A stretch of DNA of 64,000 nucleotides from Tubiluchus corallicola. Taxonomy: Eukaryota; Priapulida; Priapulimorpha; Priapulimorphida; Tubiluchidae. The DNA lies in contig JAQGDQ010000532.1 of assembly GCA_030141605.1 (NCBI GenBank), positions 62,001 through 126,000 on the forward strand, in the 5' to 3' direction. The position numbers and the translations under genes are program-made. The notes under the pieces were generated by a model. That model was not told the origin of the DNA, searched no databases, and was given only the letters and a program-made list of their open reading frames with translations. Positions 1 through 11,919 of the stretch are shown piece by piece. Every line of letters starts with the position of its first letter. The first letter of the stretch is position 1.

Positions 1-2315
1 GAAGAATAGTTAGATGAACAATGCGACGATTCGCGGTCAGACACGCAGGAACTTGAATCAACACCGCAATAATATGCACCAGAGTTAGATTCTAAGTCTG
101 AGCCAGACACTGCATCAAAGTCGCTGAGCCGCTTTGCAGGGGAAACAGAATAGTGGACATTTCTATTTGAATCACTTGATCGTGTAGAAGAATTTCGTTG
201 TCGAGTGGAAACAGTAATCACCTCTTCCGACAATGGAAGCATGCGGGCTTGAGCGCTTTTTCGCTTCTTACAGATTTTGTCTAACGAGCCACCAGGACTA
301 AAGCGTCTATGAGATTCTCTGGGGGACCCAGAGAGTTCGTGCAATAAAGATGATTCAGAAGATTCGTCTGAACAGTGAACACGTATTGGCAGCGGATATT
401 CATCCTGAGACGACGACTTTTTGTAATGCCAGTGCTTGGAATCCGCGTAATAATCAGCAGGAAAGGAATGCATGTTTGTCAATCTCTTAGGAGATGAGGA
501 ATGAGAATCTACCGATGACGACATTATGTCCTCAGAATGCGAACTTGTTGCGTGAAAAGTTGGTGAGGCAGACTGTTTCCTGTAAGAGCCTGTAGTGAGA
601 TCCAGAAGTCGTTCTGGCGTAAGTCTGGGTATATTTATAGGTACATTATCAAAGCTACGGTTAAGGCACCTACTATCCGTTTCTGTGTTATGTAACCTAC
701 CAGAATTCAAGCTACACTCCTGTGCAACCAAAGGCAGCTTTTCAAACTCTGGGGGACAACTGGTTTTGCGTGTTTTGGTTACAACTGGCCAAAATGTATC
801 CCTTTCCTCCAGTTCTAGAAAATGTCGTAAGGTGTTAGAAGTTGAAGGAGCATGAGCTTGGTCAATTTTAGATGCACGCGCTTTACTGCCGTGAGAATTG
901 GTCTTGCAGTCATTTGAATGTGCTAAGTGGCTACTGTAACAATTATAAGCAGTCTCCTCATCTTGCTTTGAGTGGTCACTCTTCCAGTGCAGATTGTCAT
1001 AATCACTTCTACTGTCATTGCGTCCAGTACTATGATCTTGACTACTATTTGGGGATGATGGACGGAGAAGGGCTGCGCCTCTCATTTTGTTGTACCGTCT
1101 TCTTGTTCCATGGCGTTCAGGCTCACAGTCAGATGAACTATACTGATCCTCATGAGTAGAGTGAGCTATTCCATACATGCGTTCTTGTATGTACTGAGAA
1201 GGATTATCCGCCAAATAATGCTGTATGTACTGATTGCTAAAGCGCCCCTCGCATTCATTACTGGAGTTTGCATTACTAGGAGATCTGTCACTCTGTGCTT
1301 CTGAAGATTTTAAACTAGAAAAAGGTGAATCATCTTGAGTAGGATAATCACGGTTTGAATGGATGGCATCATCAGCATCATAATATCTGCTGATAGGTGA
1401 TGCTGATAAGTGGGGTACATCAGAAGATCTTCGGTTTGGTGATAAGGACACATTTGAGGCACTGCTATGTCCAGAATGTGATCTTCTTCGTCGTGATGTT
1501 ACTACTGAGTTTCTTGGTATAGGTGCTTCAACTGACTCCAAATCAAATTCTTTGTAAGAACAGTACATACCATCCTCAGGTAAAATTATCTGAGGAGCGC
1601 TCAAGCCTAAACTGGAAATCTGTCGTTCACAAATACCAGACGGTTCACGTGTATGTACGTTTGAAATTTCATGAACTGCATCTCTAGTGTAGTTTGAACT
1701 TGGCACATAAACTGAAGGCACAGATTTTCTCAGGGGCAAATCAATATTGTTGTTCTCAAACTCGGATATGAAACTAGGTGTAGTATTAGAGTTGTACTTC
1801 ACACTATCAGAGGAATGTAGTGCTTCACTTTCACTCGACGTCCACTTTTCGTTTACCGAATCTCTACTAGAATCATTTCGCTCACTTGCACAGTTTAACA
1901 GACGATCTTTAGACGTCTTTTTTGGCTTGCTGTACCTGCTAGCCAGTAGACGATGAGGCTCAATATACTCAGAATCAGAAGTGGAAGGCGAGTAACAATT
2001 TGGCCTCACATCGCGACTAGAATGAGCGTATTTTTTGTGCCCGCTATATAACAAATTATCAACCCAGTGTTCTGTATAAGGAAACTCACTTTGTCTGTTT
2101 TTGTATGGCACAGGTGACAATGACTTAGCAACCCGATGTCCAGAATTCGGTTTCAACCTTGATGATTTCTTTATTGGCAAATCATAACGAAACATGTAAC
2201 TACCAGGCGACCGAGTTTTCGCCACCCCTTCGGGGGTGCGACTGGAGGCATCAAAAAATTCCTCGCTGTCATCAAACTCTTCGTCGGTTGAAGCACGTGC
2301 GTTGCTGTACTCCAT
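1..2315 (-). CDS. Large serine-rich disordered protein, N-terminal part (runs off left edge)
   Basis: Reading the minus strand from the ATG at 2315 to base 3 gives 771 codons with no stop; I checked every codon. The ATG is the first methionine after an in-frame stop at 2343-2345, so the start is well supported unless there is upstream splicing. The end lies outside the window. The protein is dominated by Ser, Asp/Glu, Arg and Asn, with no membrane segment, signal peptide or catalytic motif, so it is probably largely disordered. Residues 11-25 form an acidic tract ending in EFFDASS, which resembles a FFAT motif (recruitment to ER VAP proteins). A less Ser-biased block around 1120-1260 (containing QYIQHYLADNPSQYIQERMY) may be a conserved short segment. 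Many SP and RRxS sites suggest phosphorylation. I do not recognise the family. That it is a real coding exon is near certain from its length in AT-rich DNA. Confidence 0.85.
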   Translation of the reverse strand, partial: MEYSNARASTDEEFDDSEEFFDASSRTPEGVAKTRSPGSYMFRYDLPIKKSSRLKPNSGHRVAKSLSPVPYKNRQSEFPYTEHWVDNLLYSGHKKYAHSSRDVRPNCYSPSTSDSEYIEPHRLLASRYSKPKKTSKDRLLNCASERNDSSRDSVNEKWTSSESEALHSSDSVKYNSNTTPSFISEFENNNIDLPLRKSVPSVYVPSSNYTRDAVHEISNVHTREPSGICERQISSLGLSAPQIILPEDGMYCSYKEFDLESVEAPIPRNSVVTSRRRRSHSGHSSASNVSLSPNRRSSDVPHLSASPISRYYDADDAIHSNRDYPTQDDSPFSSLKSSEAQSDRSPSNANSSNECEGRFSNQYIQHYLADNPSQYIQERMYGIAHSTHEDQYSSSDCEPERHGTRRRYNKMRGAALLRPSSPNSSQDHSTGRNDSRSDYDNLHWKSDHSKQDEETAYNCYSSHLAHSNDCKTNSHGSKARASKIDQAHAPSTSNTLRHFLELEERDTFWPVVTKTRKTSCPPEFEKLPLVAQECSLNSGRLHNTETDSRCLNRSFDNVPINIPRLTPERLLDLTTGSYRKQSASPTFHATSSHSEDIMSSSVDSHSSSPKRLTNMHSFPADYYADSKHWHYKKSSSQDEYPLPIRVHCSDESSESSLLHELSGSPRESHRRFSPGGSLDKICKKRKSAQARMLPLSEEVITVSTRQRNSSTRSSDSNRNVHYSVSPAKRLSDFDAVSGSDLESNSGAYYCGVDSSSCVSDRESSHCSSNYS
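2241..2261 (-). other. FFAT-like motif (VAP/MSP binding) in the Ser-rich protein
   Basis: Residues 19-25 read EFFDASS, preceded by the acidic stretch DEEFDDSE. The established FFAT core is EFFDAxE with an acidic flank. Positions 1-5 match exactly, and position 7 is Ser instead of Glu, which could be phosphorylated. That it binds VAP at ER contact sites is inference. Confidence 0.5.
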
Positions 2316-2552
2316 CGCGTGAAACTTTTCAACGCTGTTGCTTTAACTCACTGCTATCACCAAATAAGATTTATGAGTAGCAGCCAATGATGTTGAACGT
2401 GGAAACAGATTTGCAGTGCACATAATTGTACGAATTTACATTGCCGTCACCTCAATTTTCACTAAAAGCATGGAATGTTATAGAAACTTAACTAGCAGCT
2501 TTACTACAAAATAAAAAAAATGTTTTGAAACTCTCTACAAAAGCAACATAAG

Positions 2553-2564
2553 CACGTGACGTCA
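2553..2564 (-). promoter_or_regulatory. Overlapping E-box and CRE upstream of the Ser-rich gene
   Basis: The 12 bases CACGTGACGTCA combine a perfect CACGTG (bHLH-Zip/USF type) with a perfect palindromic TGACGTCA (CREB/ATF). They lie about 240 bp upstream of the ATG at 2315, as expected for a proximal promoter. No TATA box or transcription start site can be assigned. Confidence 0.35.
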
Positions 2565-2565
2565 A

Positions 2566-5500
2566 TGAGAAACCCCGACAGCTAAATAAAAAATTCTGTA
2601 AACAATTTTTAGCAGCATTCGATACGAAATCAGGAAATGCCTTCTAACTCAAAGCATCAATAACATCTTGTTAAACATGACAGGAAAGCCGATACATCAG
2701 AGAAACAGACAGAGAAGCTGGGCAAGATAAAACATAGCTCCAGGAAAAGGGAAAACAACTTATAACAACAAAAAAGAAGAAGCGCCGAAATTTAATAGCG
2801 AACGATACTAAAAGGAACATGTAATCATTGATAATGAAGCAAAATGAATAATTAAACACGAGACAGATAAGTTAACGTTGTTAGGAAAGCTGCGTCCATG
2901 ATTAGTATTAACGATATGTTGGGAAATCTTTTTGCATTTACTGTGTTTTAATTAAAATCACATTCTGGAATTCTATGTGATTATCTCCATGTAACCTGAT
3001 GAAGGGAGAAGTGATTTCCAGAAACATCGCTTACAGGAATATCTACCTTGTTGTTGTTGACTTTTTCTTTATTTTCACATCACAACTATCTCGGTTTTCC
3101 AGGAGGATATAAATTTCTAATTTGCAAGACGAGAAGAAGAAAAAACTTGCAATAAGTTCTGAAACTGATCGAGGAGGATATTCATTCATGGAACAAATTA
3201 CAGCATATTATAATAAAGCTGTCGAGTGAAATATTAACGCAGATCAATAGTTGCACAAAATTAAATTTAATAATTAATAACTCTTAGTGCTACGAGTGCT
3301 AGTAGCCAGAGCTGTAAAAATCTCTCTTATCATTATATAAACTTAATGACTAGAACACTTTACACACCGGAATTTATAAACAATGGATAAAATTAAAGTA
3401 ATCAAAAGAAATTTTGGATATCAGATGTTATACAGTCGATATGAAACTGTTATGATGCAAAAATACCTGCTCATGGAAAAGCAGGACATCAAAGGGAAAT
3501 TACAAGTTCTAATAACTATAGTTTTTTTACAAACACAATATGATAAATGGTCATTTTAATAAGAAGAGGAACTGCCCAGAAATGATCTTCCTACTGGTCA
3601 TCCATCTATTTACTAATCCAACCCAGCAATGTTTAACTTTGGTTGCTAAACACACATCACGACCATTTGACTACTCCTCTCACTCTAAATGTAGGTAATG
3701 CGAAAAATACGAGGCAATAGAGTTTGATTTCATTGAATTTAATTTTTATCAAAACTTTTCAGAGTTGTGTAGTTAACATCACTGCAGCGTTTCTTTCACA
3801 TGCCTCTACAGATGTCTTGTTTAAAGAATAATATGCGTTTCCTAAGAGCATCATTAGTCCAGAGAAAAGCCAAACTGCAAACTTGCTAGATCAGTTTAGC
3901 AAACAGAAAATGAGAGGGGATTGTGGAAAATATTTTTCTCTGTATGCCTATTATAATCCTCGATGAAAGTAAAAAAATGGCTACACGTCAAAATACATTA
4001 TTATCAATATCATTACGGTTATTTCTGAGCTGTAGATAGTTGTGTCGTCATCATCATTATCACAATCATAATCAACGTGAAGACAATCACTTCTAAAATG
4101 TCTGAAGGTTGAAACATCAAAGGCAACTACCGCTATAGACGTATGTCTACCAAAATCTTAGTCTTAAATCAAGGTCTGATTATCAGGTCAGTTTCACTAA
4201 AAAAGAAGCCGATCCTAGCTTCAAACTCTACGATCTCCGTGCTGCACAAATCGTACCTCTTGCGTCAAACTGCTTTTACTTATGCTTTAAACTACAGGAG
4301 AGATATGTAGGTAGGACCGCAGGTCAAGCAGACTTTAATAAACAGACCCTTTGGCCTTTGAATTGCCCGCCAAATGCCACCAACCACCCCACTAAGATGC
4401 GTCCCAAATCTGCTACTAAGTTAGATGCAAGTGCTTGCTCCTGCTGCTTCTAAGTTGTAACCCACTGACTTCATGAAATATCAACTTAAGGTCACTGACA
4501 AGGCGACTAACCTCCTCATACAACAATGAAGAACTAGTAGTAGTATTAAACCAAGACGTATAGAAGAAGTATTAATACTGTTTTCTCTCGCACGACTCCA
4601 TACCGATTTTAGCAGTAACTCAGTTGATTTACCAGTTTCTTGTTTACATTCTCATGTGAATCTAATCTTCATTTTCACCATCCACATTCACTTTTCATTG
4701 TCACTTCCTTGCCCTTCTATCATCCTGGTATTTTATTCATCTTATTTATTTTACTTTGCACAAGTCCACATTTTTTCTTTCCATTCTGCCTTCTGCTTAG
4801 GGCTATACAAGTCTATCTTCTTGGCATGAGCCTGTATCCAAATATCTTGTAAAATTTTGAATTTTTTTTATTTGTTATGGGAAAAATGTGCATTGTAATG
4901 TTCGTAACGTTACACGTAATATTGCGGCACTTTGTAAAAATAAACTAAATTAAACCAAGTAACTTAAAACATCTCCCATACAGCATAAGTTATTCAAGTT
5001 TAGTTGACCAATTCCTGACAGAAGTTAGCAGCTTTTAGTGCCATTTAATTTTCTTACTGGTGAGCTCAAGGAATGATGTGTCATCTTGCCACAAATAAAA
5101 ATTAAGTAAACTTGTTAAAGCAATCTTACGTCGTACTTATCCATATAATTTCTTTTCACTATCAGTTTGTAATAGCTTTAGAAATCAGAATACAAGGGCG
5201 AATATTATTAGTACGTCATTCGTGAGACGTGACATTACTGGCAAAACAAAGTTCTGTGACCTTCAATAGTACTGTACAACATCAGTAAACCAAAGTTAAG
5301 TTCAGCTTCATTGCTTCAGCGGGCGTCAAAACACAAAACCCCTAAACGATTCAAGAAAGAAGCCCTTGGTAGTTGTGCAAAGAATAGAATTTCAAACACG
5401 GCAGCAGTTGTCAACACCTGTCGCAGTGCGGCGCTGCCATTGCACCACGTGGAGCACACCAAAGTGGCAAATATAACTTAGATAATAACCCGGCCAGTAG

Positions 5501-6069
5501 CCATAAAACGTTAACGGGAATACATCAAACGTTTAGTGTTTAGTGGAATTACTTCGTCAATGTAGGCATAAAATAAATGAGATATTGGCGCGTCATCATT
5601 AAATTCACAATCAGCTTTTATATTTCAAAATTAATCAGTTATTTCTTCCGAGAAAAACCTCTTTCGCGTTTCGTTATTTTACTGTTCACACAAATCATGC
5701 ATTTCTGTGCGATACATAAAACTAAAGCAAAAGTTTGTAATCGAAATCAGGCAGGAAAGGTTGGTTAATAATTGACGTTTCTTCATAAGCTGTAGTATAT
5801 TTGAGTTCTGGAGTAGGCAAATAAATAAATAAAATGGATTATAATACTATTGCAGCGTGGAAAGAATTACAATCAGACTGCCAGAGAAAAAGTAAACCCA
5901 TAAATCTTAATCTTGTCATATGTTAGTAACAAAACACGCGAAACCGACAATTAAAAGGCTTTGGGTTCAATTCCTGGATGGACGAAAATTTCACTTAATG
6001 TAATGGTACTGAAATCAGCTAATTAGGATAAGACACAATAAGACACATATCACAAGTTCTACGTCACAA
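2566..6069. other. Non-coding stretch, no gene recognised
   Basis: AT-rich sequence with only short chance frames. I see no splice-bounded coding blocks. A B-box-like GGTTCAATTCC at about 5961-5971 hints at a decayed tRNA-derived repeat. Confidence 0.5.
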
Positions 6070-6360
6070 CGACCAGATGGTATAGTGTAATGGTAGCGCG
6101 TCCATTTTTCGTTTGGGAAGTTGTGAGTTCGATACTGCAGCCAGGTAATACCAAAGACTTTCAAAACGGTACCTGCTGTTTCCCTGCCTGGTGCTAGACA
6201 TTTAGGGTCAAAGTAAGGTAATAATAATCTCTGTTATGTAAATGTAGTTTGTTATTTACAGTCAGCAACTAAAGCCTCATGGCAGGCTTGTGTTATCTCT
6301 TGCATTTAAACCCGACTTTAAATAAAGGTTATTTGTATTACTATTATTATTATTGTATAT
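6070..6360 (+). mobile_element. tRNA-derived SINE
   Basis: The head contains an A-box-like TGGTATAGTGTAATGG at about 6075 and a B-box-like AGTTCGATACT at about 6126, spaced as in a tRNA gene. A roughly 200-bp unrelated body follows, then AATAAAGGTTATTTGTATT and an ATT-repeat tail. Head-body-simple tail is the standard SINE layout. The head is too diverged to fold into a functional tRNA. Target-site duplications were not resolved. Confidence 0.7.
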
Positions 6361-6928
6361 AATTAGGTATTTTTCACAGCTTGTCGTGCACATGTAGTGC
6401 ACATAAGTACGCATATGCTTAGACTGCTGATGAAATTTCATTAAGAGGGTGCGAATTCAAAACCCAATGTTTTATATGTCTCTTCATTCTGTGATTAAGA
6501 TACTTCTGCCCGACTGTCTCATCTTGGAAGATTAGCCATGATATGACAAAGGTATCGGTGCTACCACAACTGAATATTCTACACTTTCAGCGATAGAGTT
6601 AATATAAATCGACAGAGAAAGCAGACACGAGCGAATATAATATCTGTGGTCGGGGGTTAACGAATGATAAGTTTTGCCAGTTTGTGCTGAGTGCTGAAGT
6701 CAATAAAAGTCTACTATTACCAGCTTCCAGCTTGCTCTCATTATCTCGGTTTCTTCATTGAATCAATGCAACCGTGGACACGTTCTAAATTCATCAACCA
6801 AACCAGTCAGCGCTAGTGGGACTGTGTGTGGGTGCGTGGGAGAGGGAGTGTGGGGGCAAACTTCACCCGAGAACCGTTCAGAACAAAGTTCAATCCATGT
6901 CAACAAAACCTTATGCTTATGCACGCAC

Positions 6929-6931
<3 letters not shown>

Positions 6932-6985
<54 letters not shown>

Positions 6986-6998
6986 GAGAGAGAGAGAA

Positions 6999-7080
<82 letters not shown>
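6932..7080. repeat. (GA)n microsatellite
   Basis: About 150 bp of GA dinucleotides, broken every 10-20 bases by AAAG. It creates spurious Arg-Glu frames in several phases. Confidence 0.95.
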
Positions 7081-7084
<4 letters not shown>

Positions 7085-7129
7085 GTAAGGGTTAATAACC
7101 AGTGGACATACGACAGTGTTATCAGTTAG

Positions 7130-8190
7130 AGGATGCAAGTCAGGACAGAAAAGAAGCCAGGAAAGTCTAGTAAAGAAGCCAGGAAAACGTCCACGTCAAT
7201 CAAGATATGGCGTTTGTAGTTACTGAAAGTGCAAGTGGCAAGTTTCAACTTAATTACTGTAGCTCAAGCTGCGACTTGACACACATAAACGGCAAATTCA
7301 GAAAAAGCGAGAATATATCAATCAGTTTAGCACTGGGAAGAAGAGGAGAAAGAGACGAAAGCTTTTCTAGTAAAGAAAAACAGAAAAAAGATTTACAGAA
7401 ACGTGGAATCACATGCAAAAGACAAAGACAACATTTATTTACCGTCGCTCCTTTAACAGACAACATTAACAACTTACTCTTACAATAACGCAACGAATAA
7501 CATATAGGGTATATGTCCTGCTAAATTCTAACTCAAGACTGCCTGGTTGCAGTCCGAAATGTAGACCACTCAGCCAGTCAACCCAAGACAAACAAAAATT
7601 TTAAATCTGGATCCTCTAAAATACAAAAAAAGCGGGGCACACCTTATTTTCTACTGACCAGAGTAAAACATTTATCTATGAAATTGGCTACGCGCGCATG
7701 AGTCAACAAAAGACAGCATAAGAAAGATGCAGAAACACGCAGAAAGTGAGAAAAAGACGAATAACTAGCTGAACACTGGTAACCAAGGAATCAGACGAAC
7801 AAACAGGATAACAGACAAACAAATAGCTAAACATACAAACTACAATGAAAGGCTCTACCAAGAAAGTATCTTGAGGTAAAAGAAAAGAAATAGTAGCAGA
7901 CATGATAACGGAATAACAAATAAGCGACCAAGAGGGGAATGTACAAAAACTAAACAAATTGATAAAAGAAATTATAAACAAAGCCAAGAAAAACAAATAC
8001 ACAACCACCAAACAACAAACAAACAAACAGTCAGAGCTTTCTATGCAGAACCAGTCATCCGAATTGGGATGGGCTGCTGTATGTCGAAAACCTGTATTCA
8101 ACAGCAACAAAATAAGAAAATTAAACAAAATAAGTAAACATGCAAACAGACAATGGTTTATCCAGCAAACGCTTGCAATCACTTAATTGG
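7130..8190. other. Non-coding stretch; AAAC-rich tract with a spurious hydrophobic frame
   Basis: The 7700-8180 segment is rich in AAAC/ACAAA on the plus strand. This opens a 159-codon hydrophobic frame on the minus strand (8182 to 7703). Composition explains the frame better than a gene does. Confidence 0.5.
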
Positions 8191-8206
8191 TAACCTATGA
8201 ATAACT

Positions 8207-8302
8207 GCCTGGATACGCCACTTAGAACACCACAGTTACCTGGATATGCCACTTAGAACACCACAGTTACCTGGATATGCCACTTAAAACACCACAGTTA
8301 CC
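8207..8302. repeat. 31-bp tandem repeat, three copies
   Basis: A unit beginning CCTGGATATGCCACTTAGAA repeats at 8208, 8239 and 8270, with one or two substitutions between copies. Confidence 0.9.
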
Positions 8303-8889
8303 GTTATCGTGAAATCCGCATTCTTGTGAAAATCTCAAAACAGTCGGATTATTGCGATTTGGCTCTATTGTGACGTGAGAATATCAAAAATCGATAAAAA
8401 CATCACATTAACAGCCACCTTTATAGAGTTACTTCGCCAGCGAGCAACCCAAAAAGTAAACACTTGCAAGCAAGTTTTACGTTTCATTAAAGAAAAGAGC
8501 GCATCATGTCTAATGGGTATAGACTGATCGATGGCTCTAGCGGCTATTACTTGACCAACTAATCACATAAGTCAGTTACTAAGCAGCCAGACGCTTTCAG
8601 GAGCACATACTTAGTGAGCATTAAAGATTCTTTGCTTGATTGCGGATTATAAGCAAAATACGAGCAAGTAACCACAAATGCCATGACAATGACACTATCA
8701 ATGGATTCGCAGATATGAAGGCTGTGCAAGGGATAGGGAAGACCAAGTGACCTGCCAAAACTTGAGCTTATCATTTACTTAGTCGAAAAACACGAATAAC
8801 AGATGCCAGAACCAGAGTGACTAATACACTCTCCTTCTTGCAAACCAACGTTTTCTCTGCTCTTAGAGCATGGCAGTAATAAATTAATA

Positions 8890-9250
8890 GCCAGCACAGG
8901 TAAAATATTAGGATACAAAGTCTACATAGAAGTAATAAGCAAAGCAGCTGGCATTGGGTTATATTTTAAGGCATATAAGACACTGCGTCCCTAGAACGCA
9001 AAAGGAACGAACAATTAGTCACAAAGCGTACATGAAGTAATCAGAAAAACAGCTGGCATGGGGTAAAGTTTTAAGATACAAAAGACATTTTGTGTTCCTA
9101 GAACCCGAAAGGAACAAACAAATAACCAGCATGATATAAAGTTTTAACCTACAAAGTCTGCAGTCAGATGCATATAGCCGGTATGGGTTTGTTTTACAGA
9201 ATAGAAAACACTATGCACTAGACACGCAGAAACAAACAAGTACGTTTTTG
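8890..9250. repeat. Degenerate ~115-bp tandem repeat
   Basis: About three diverged units share the blocks CAGCTGGCATKGGGT, AAGTTTTAAGRTACAAA and CCTAGAACSCRAAAGGAAC. Copies differ by indels. Confidence 0.65.
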
Positions 9251-9259
9251 TAGAAGTCA

Positions 9260-10490
9260 TTTGTATCTTAAAATTACCACATACAAGCTACTTGCCTGCT
9301 ACCAGCGTGTAGACTTTGTACTTTAAAGCTTTGTTACTACCACATTCTAGAAGCAAAGAAGTGGCTCGAGCAAATATGCAGTATGCAACATGAAACTCAG
9401 CCTCCACAAAGACATTCACTGACCATAGGTCAACAGCATAAGGCAAGCTTTCAACAACCTTGTTCTCTGACCATTCCAGCTGTTATACTGACTGCTGACA
9501 AGCCATTCATCAAATGCCATGTCTGACTGATACACATGTGATTCAGGTTAAGCCTCTGAAACCCAACTTTCTGTATATTTGTCACGCAGAATTGAAATTT
9601 TCGCAAAAACTATATCTCTTTCAGTCTTCTGAAATGTCAACGGGGAATACGAGAAATTACTTTGCTGTAACTAATAGAACTGTAAAGATTTCTCGTATTA
9701 TTGTATTTGCAATGTCACATTCTTACATTGGCAAAATTAGACTGTTAGCAAACACTGCCACCGCAACTGTCTAAATCAGGAGTTTTGAGCTATTGGACTT
9801 CGAAAAAAGCTCATATGGAAAATTATTTTAATCAATTACTGAAACGTCCCAAAAAGTCTCCTTTAACTACGTTGGTGCAGAAGCTGAAGATCTCAGCAAA
9901 AGTAGACCAAATCTGAAAAACACAAGCACCTGGAGTGTTGAGAAACATTGTAGTGCAAGGGGATAGTCGAAGCAACGCCAACAGATGGCGTATTCTGGAG
10001 CTGAAGTTATTTTACGAAACTATTTCGTACATGATGAGTTTCACTTGACAACTGCCATATTGTGTTTCTGCTTTTGTTATTTTCCAACCACATAGATGTT
10101 ATAGTCTCAAGGGTAAAAGCTAAACCGATAAAACTTAATCACAGTCAGACAGCCAATGCATTTCAGAGACCTAAAGAATATGTCACAAGAATACGAATTG
10201 CAAGTTGTCCAACAATTGCACCAAATTAAGCTCTAACTATGGATTTCGACAATTCCCAACTAGGCTATCATTGAAAAGTGAAAAATGCTGTCACTATGGT
10301 AACAAAATACTCGAGACTAATTCTATAGACAGCCTCAATTTTTCACTTCAGAACAGAAGCTAATAGATAAGTGCTGATAAAACTGATAGAGCTTTAGAAA
10401 GGGAGAATTTATCTTACAGGCAACAATCTTAGCAGCGGGAGCTTCTTTCACATTCATGGGTTTACGGTCGTTGGCTAATTAAACCGCATT
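9260..10490. other. No gene recognised
   Basis: AT-rich sequence with only short frames and no splice-bounded coding block. An AGATGGCG motif occurs at 9983-9990. Confidence 0.5.
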
Positions 10491-10494
10491 GTTT

Positions 10495-10890
10495 AGGTGA
10501 AAACTGAATCTAGGGAAATTTAATGGGAATCATGGAAGATCATGTCTGACAAAAATTGAGCTGTGTGGATGCTGAGTACGATTCTAATGTGTGTGTGAGA
10601 CTTTGAAAGTGCTTAGATGAAAATGGAGCCATCGTTCTTAATTGGGAAGCCTGGAAGAATGTCCAGCAAGACGTGTGTTCTGCCGATGTTGAGTACCACT
10701 GTAATGTGTGTGGGTGACCTTACTTTGATCCTGCTTGGAAGTGCTTAGATGAAAACTGAAGCCATCCGTCTTAATAGTGAAACTGGGAAAAGCATGTCTG
10801 ACTGGTAGCCTGGAACAAAAAAGCGAGTTGTGCGGATGTTGAGTACGTGCTAGTTCTCTGCGTGTGAATGTTGACGCTACTTGGAAGTTG
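10495..10890. repeat. Degenerate ~130-bp tandem repeat, about three copies
   Basis: Recurring blocks include AAGTGCTTAGATGAAAA, GATGTTGAGTAC and TAATGTGTGTG, in the same order in each unit. Confidence 0.7.
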
Positions 10891-10899
10891 GTACTTAAC

Positions 10900-11170
10900 C
10901 CACGAACTAACTCTGACTTACAGTGTATTAAAAACTACCGAGGTCCCATCTTGCTTCGCAAATGGTTCTTCACACTAAAGAATTAACTCTGACTCACAGT
11001 GTATTATAACTACCGAGGTCCCATCTTGCTTCGCAAATGGTTCTTCACACTAAAGAATTAACTCTGACTCAAAGCGTATTATAAACTACCGAGGTCCCAT
11101 CTTGCTTCGCAAATGGTTCTTCACACTAAACAATTAACTCTGACTCACAGCGTATTATAAACTCTTTTGT
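10900..11170. repeat. ~76-bp tandem repeat, about 3.3 copies
   Basis: Units carry AATTAACTCTGACTCACAG, ACTACCGAGGTCCCATCTTG and CTTCGCAAATGGTTCTTCAC, nearly identical between copies. This indicates recent expansion. Confidence 0.9.
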
Positions 11171-11389
11171 ATCATCACTGAATGTGGTGCTCATATAGAA
11201 CAAGATGTACAATGACTTACACGGTTAGCCTACGAAATACGTAAACATTTAAGACTAAATACGAAAGGAAATCTTACTCAGAAATATCAATATATTATAT
11301 TTTAACTTTCACTTTGACTAGTTATATAAATCTAATTTTAGACTGACAATGTTATTCTTTTGAAATAAAGTTTTCAAAGTGTCTTGTGT

Positions 11390-11911
11390 CTATACAGCAG
11401 TTTGATCTACTTCTACGTTATAGCAACCAAAATTCTTATTAAAACAAAAACACATAAAATAATTCTTAGCCGAAACTAATGTTTTTTGGAATTTCACATT
11501 TACAACAAGCAGAAACAGTTTACAACCTACATAACGCAACATGCTCAAAGGTAAATAAACCAATAAAGGGAGCTTTAGAAATTCTGAATTTAGAAACCAC
11601 TGAAAACACGTGGTCAACACGTGTCGGAAGTTGAATCCTGCAAAGTACACAATCCTGCACTGCACAAAGCGCAATATACGTCCAGTCCTGACAAATAAGC
11701 ATTCAAAACATGTTTCAATAAAAAGAAATCTCGAAATGGCAAGTCTGAGATATTTCGCAAATCGATTGTGCAAGTTCAGAGAAAAGGAAACGGCGATAAA
11801 AGGACTCGAACGTGCCATAAGAATCATATCTCTATCATTATAGTCGCGAGTGGCGTCTTGGAGAACTAAGCCTTCTCCAGACAGACATTTCATTACGTTG
11901 TTATTAGACAC
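11390..11911 (-). CDS. Unrecognised 173-codon open frame (doubtful)
   Basis: A single uninterrupted minus-strand frame with ATG at 11911 and a stop at 11390. It is longer than expected by chance in AT-rich DNA, but the protein matches no family I know. It has scattered Cys and Phe, one moderately hydrophobic stretch near residues 115-140, and no signal peptide. No promoter or splice context was found. Treat it as a candidate orphan or a chance frame. Confidence 0.15.
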   Translation of the reverse strand: MSNNNVMKCLSGEGLVLQDATRDYNDRDMILMARSSPFIAVSFSLNLHNRFAKYLRLAISRFLFIETCFECLFVRTGRILRFVQCRIVYFAGFNFRHVLTTCFQWFLNSEFLKLPLLVYLPLSMLRYVGCKLFLLVVNVKFQKTLVSAKNYFMCFCFNKNFGCYNVEVDQTAV

Positions 11912-11919
11912 GTTTGCAC

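Noticed and set aside
6061-6140. Functional tRNA gene
   Set aside because: A- and B-boxes are present, but the stems do not pair and a SINE body with an ATT tail follows.
6758-7129. Arg-Glu-rich frames
   Set aside because: Caused by the GA microsatellite.
7703-8182. 159-codon hydrophobic minus-strand frame that looks like a membrane protein
   Set aside because: The plus strand is AAAC/ACAAA-rich, so its complement encodes Phe/Leu/Val/Cys by composition. No family pattern.
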